A stretch of 43,728 nucleotides of DNA from Bacteroidales bacterium. GTDB taxonomy: Bacteria; Bacteroidota; Bacteroidia; Bacteroidales; F082. The notes under the pieces were generated by a model. That model made no database searches and had not been told where the DNA came from. It saw nothing but the letters and a program-made list of their open reading frames with translations. The position numbers and the translations under genes are program-made. Shown here piece by piece: positions 42,650 through 43,728 of this stretch; the stretch's first letter is position 1; each line of letters opens with the position of its first letter. The stretch covers positions 1-43,728 of the forward strand of contig JASBYY010000023.1 of NCBI GenBank assembly GCA_029983675.1, given 5' to 3'.

Positions 42650-43582
42650 TCACCGGACCACTATTTTAGCAGTCCTACGTGCCCCATATTTGGGGTTGAG
42701 TGTCAAAATATAAATTCCTGGCTTATCAAGGACAAAGTCCTTGTTCCTTGTTGCCAGGACCTTTTGTCCCAGCATATTAAAAACAGCAACTTCCCCCTCC
42801 TCCAACAAACTGAACTGGCGCCCAGTTTGGAAAAACCAAGGTTTTTCCATTGTTTCGGAAGAGGACGTAACATCCAGATAAACACTATCCACGACTGTGT
42901 CACAGTCATTGGACAGTGATATCCAATACCAACCATCAGCGGTGGCTTTGGTTGTCCATGTAGTATCACCCGTAGACCACAACGGCCTAAATACCGTCGT
43001 GGTATCCCAACTGTCTGAAAACACGTAAAACACCTGCTCCAGCCAAGGAGCAAAAGTCAAATACAGACTAGAATCAGTTGAATGATATTCAACTGAAACA
43101 TTCTCCGGATCCCTGGCAGGGTTTCCGAAGAAGTAAATAAATTCCTTCGAGACGGCTCCACTCCCCCCTGAGCTAAACCCAATATATAAATAAAAATAAA
43201 TAGATTGAGCCAAGCCCAGGATATCTTCCCCTAATAGGGGAAGAAGATCCAACTGTACCTTATCAAAATAGCCTATGCTATCAGAAATTGGCTCATTGAA
43301 ATCAACAATTAGACCGCTCTCACCGTTTGGCATATCGCCAAACACTATTAACTCCCCCAAAATGCTGGGGGTAACCATAAAAGTAGAATCAAAACTGAAA
43401 AGGAACGTCCCAGGCTTTTCCCCACAAATGGGGAAAACATAATTTGGATTCTCATTTTCGAGATCCGATAGGTTAATGAACACCGTATCCACCTCCGGTG
43501 GAAACGGAGCTTGTGCCTTTACTTCAAAAAATGAAGATAAAGACACAAAAAAAACCAATAAAATTATAAATAGCTTCTTCAT
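42650..43582 (-). CDS. T9SS cargo protein with type A sorting domain
   Basis: A 310-residue secreted protein: signal peptide MKKLFIILLVFFVSLSSFFE ending about VKAQ, a beta-rich body (about 25-190), a region with LWSTGDTTWTTKATADGWYW and NDCDTVVDSVYLDV resembling PKD/Ig-like repeats, and a C-terminal type A sorting domain (EEGEVAVFNMLGQKVLATRN, KPGIYILTLNPKYGARRTAK, IVVR). The last 60 residues closely resemble those of the protein at 40477, and the WSxGDTTxT repeat is shared too, so the two are paralogues. It should cross the outer membrane through the Gld/Por system and lose its sorting domain on the surface. No enzymatic motif is seen. Base composition is more AT-rich than the core genes. 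Confidence 0.88.
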   Translation of the reverse strand: MKKLFIILLVFFVSLSSFFEVKAQAPFPPEVDTVFINLSDLENENPNYVFPICGEKPGTFLFSFDSTFMVTPSILGELIVFGDMPNGESGLIVDFNEPISDSIGYFDKVQLDLLPLLGEDILGLAQSIYFYLYIGFSSGGSGAVSKEFIYFFGNPARDPENVSVEYHSTDSSLYLTFAPWLEQVFYVFSDSWDTTTVFRPLWSTGDTTWTTKATADGWYWISLSNDCDTVVDSVYLDVTSSSETMEKPWFFQTGRQFSLLEEGEVAVFNMLGQKVLATRNKDFVLDKPGIYILTLNPKYGARRTAKIVVR

Positions 43583-43636
43583 GATTCTTTCGACTCGTCC
43601 CTCCTTTTGAGACTATAAACTGTACTTCTACAGAAC

Positions 43637-43671
43637 ATATACCGCCTTCCGTATATGTTTTTTTTGTTCAT
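43637..43671 (+). terminator. Terminator-like hairpin oriented on the plus strand
   Basis: Arms CATATAC / GTATATG around CGCCTTCC, followed by eight T. It lies upstream of the minus-strand cargo gene, and no plus-strand gene precedes it in the expected place. The remaining 43583-43728 holds no supported gene. Confidence 0.55.
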
Positions 43672-43728
43672 AATAAGAAGCTGTTTAAAAATGAACGGAA
43701 AAAAATTCTATAGGATGAAGAAAAATGC

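Overview
The window comes from a member of Bacteroidota, most likely an uncultured Bacteroidales relative. The evidence is a contiguous type IX secretion core (porP/sprF-gldK-gldL-gldM-gldN), two cargo proteins with T9SS C-terminal sorting domains, an S46 dipeptidyl-peptidase, a GSCFA protein, a UpxY/NusG-like capsule antiterminator, and repeated -7 boxes of the Bacteroidota form TAnnTTTG. Gene symbols and families were recognised by eye from motifs; no database search was possible.

Layout. 1-410: 5' part of a MATE exporter (minus). 553-6470: an overlapping four-gene cassette with a LysM protein whose transglycosylase domain looks catalytically dead, two SGNH-type proteins and an MBOAT acyltransferase, read as a periplasmic glycan O-acylation system. 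6510-7313: omega-amidase. 7653-13036: pheT, a receiver-less sigma-54 activator, LptE, a TPR-like protein and SecG. 13202-15192: groES-groEL. 15691-18204: an M23 peptidase and an RseP-like site-2 protease. 18369-24366: the T9SS core. 24444-26606: aldehyde dehydrogenase and a convergent peroxiredoxin. 27157-31755 (minus strand): the promoter-proximal end of a surface-glycan locus with an UpxY-like antiterminator, a broken WecA/MraY-type glycosyltransferase, a DegT aminotransferase and a CapD/PglF-type dehydratase. 32693-40221: OxyR, a thioredoxin lipoprotein, a DPP7-type peptidase, a duplicated beta-barrel protein, a GSCFA protein, thioredoxin reductase and tRNA-Pro(GGG).

The most unusual part is 41197-42564. 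It is AT-rich and holds a plus-strand frame of 456 codons with no TAA or TAG before its end but 24 in-frame TGA codons. Read with TGA as glycine it gives a coherent Gly/Asn-rich surface-type protein; read with the standard code it is nonsense. TGA=Gly (code 25) is known from Absconditabacteria (SR1) and Gracilibacteria (BD1-5). The stretch lies between two Bacteroidota T9SS cargo genes, one of which loses its 5' end at the junction. It is either a cross-phylum insertion of recoded DNA or an assembly chimera, and the sequence alone does not decide between them.

Several palindromic dispersed repeat families fill the intergenic spaces (7.3-7.5, 15.4, 26.9-27.1, 29.4 and 32.4-32.6 kb). One copy supplies the stop codon of the omega-amidase gene. 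A 110-bp element with 16-bp inverted ends interrupts another copy. A hairpin core, GCTGTGTC/GACACAGC, recurs at three transcript ends.
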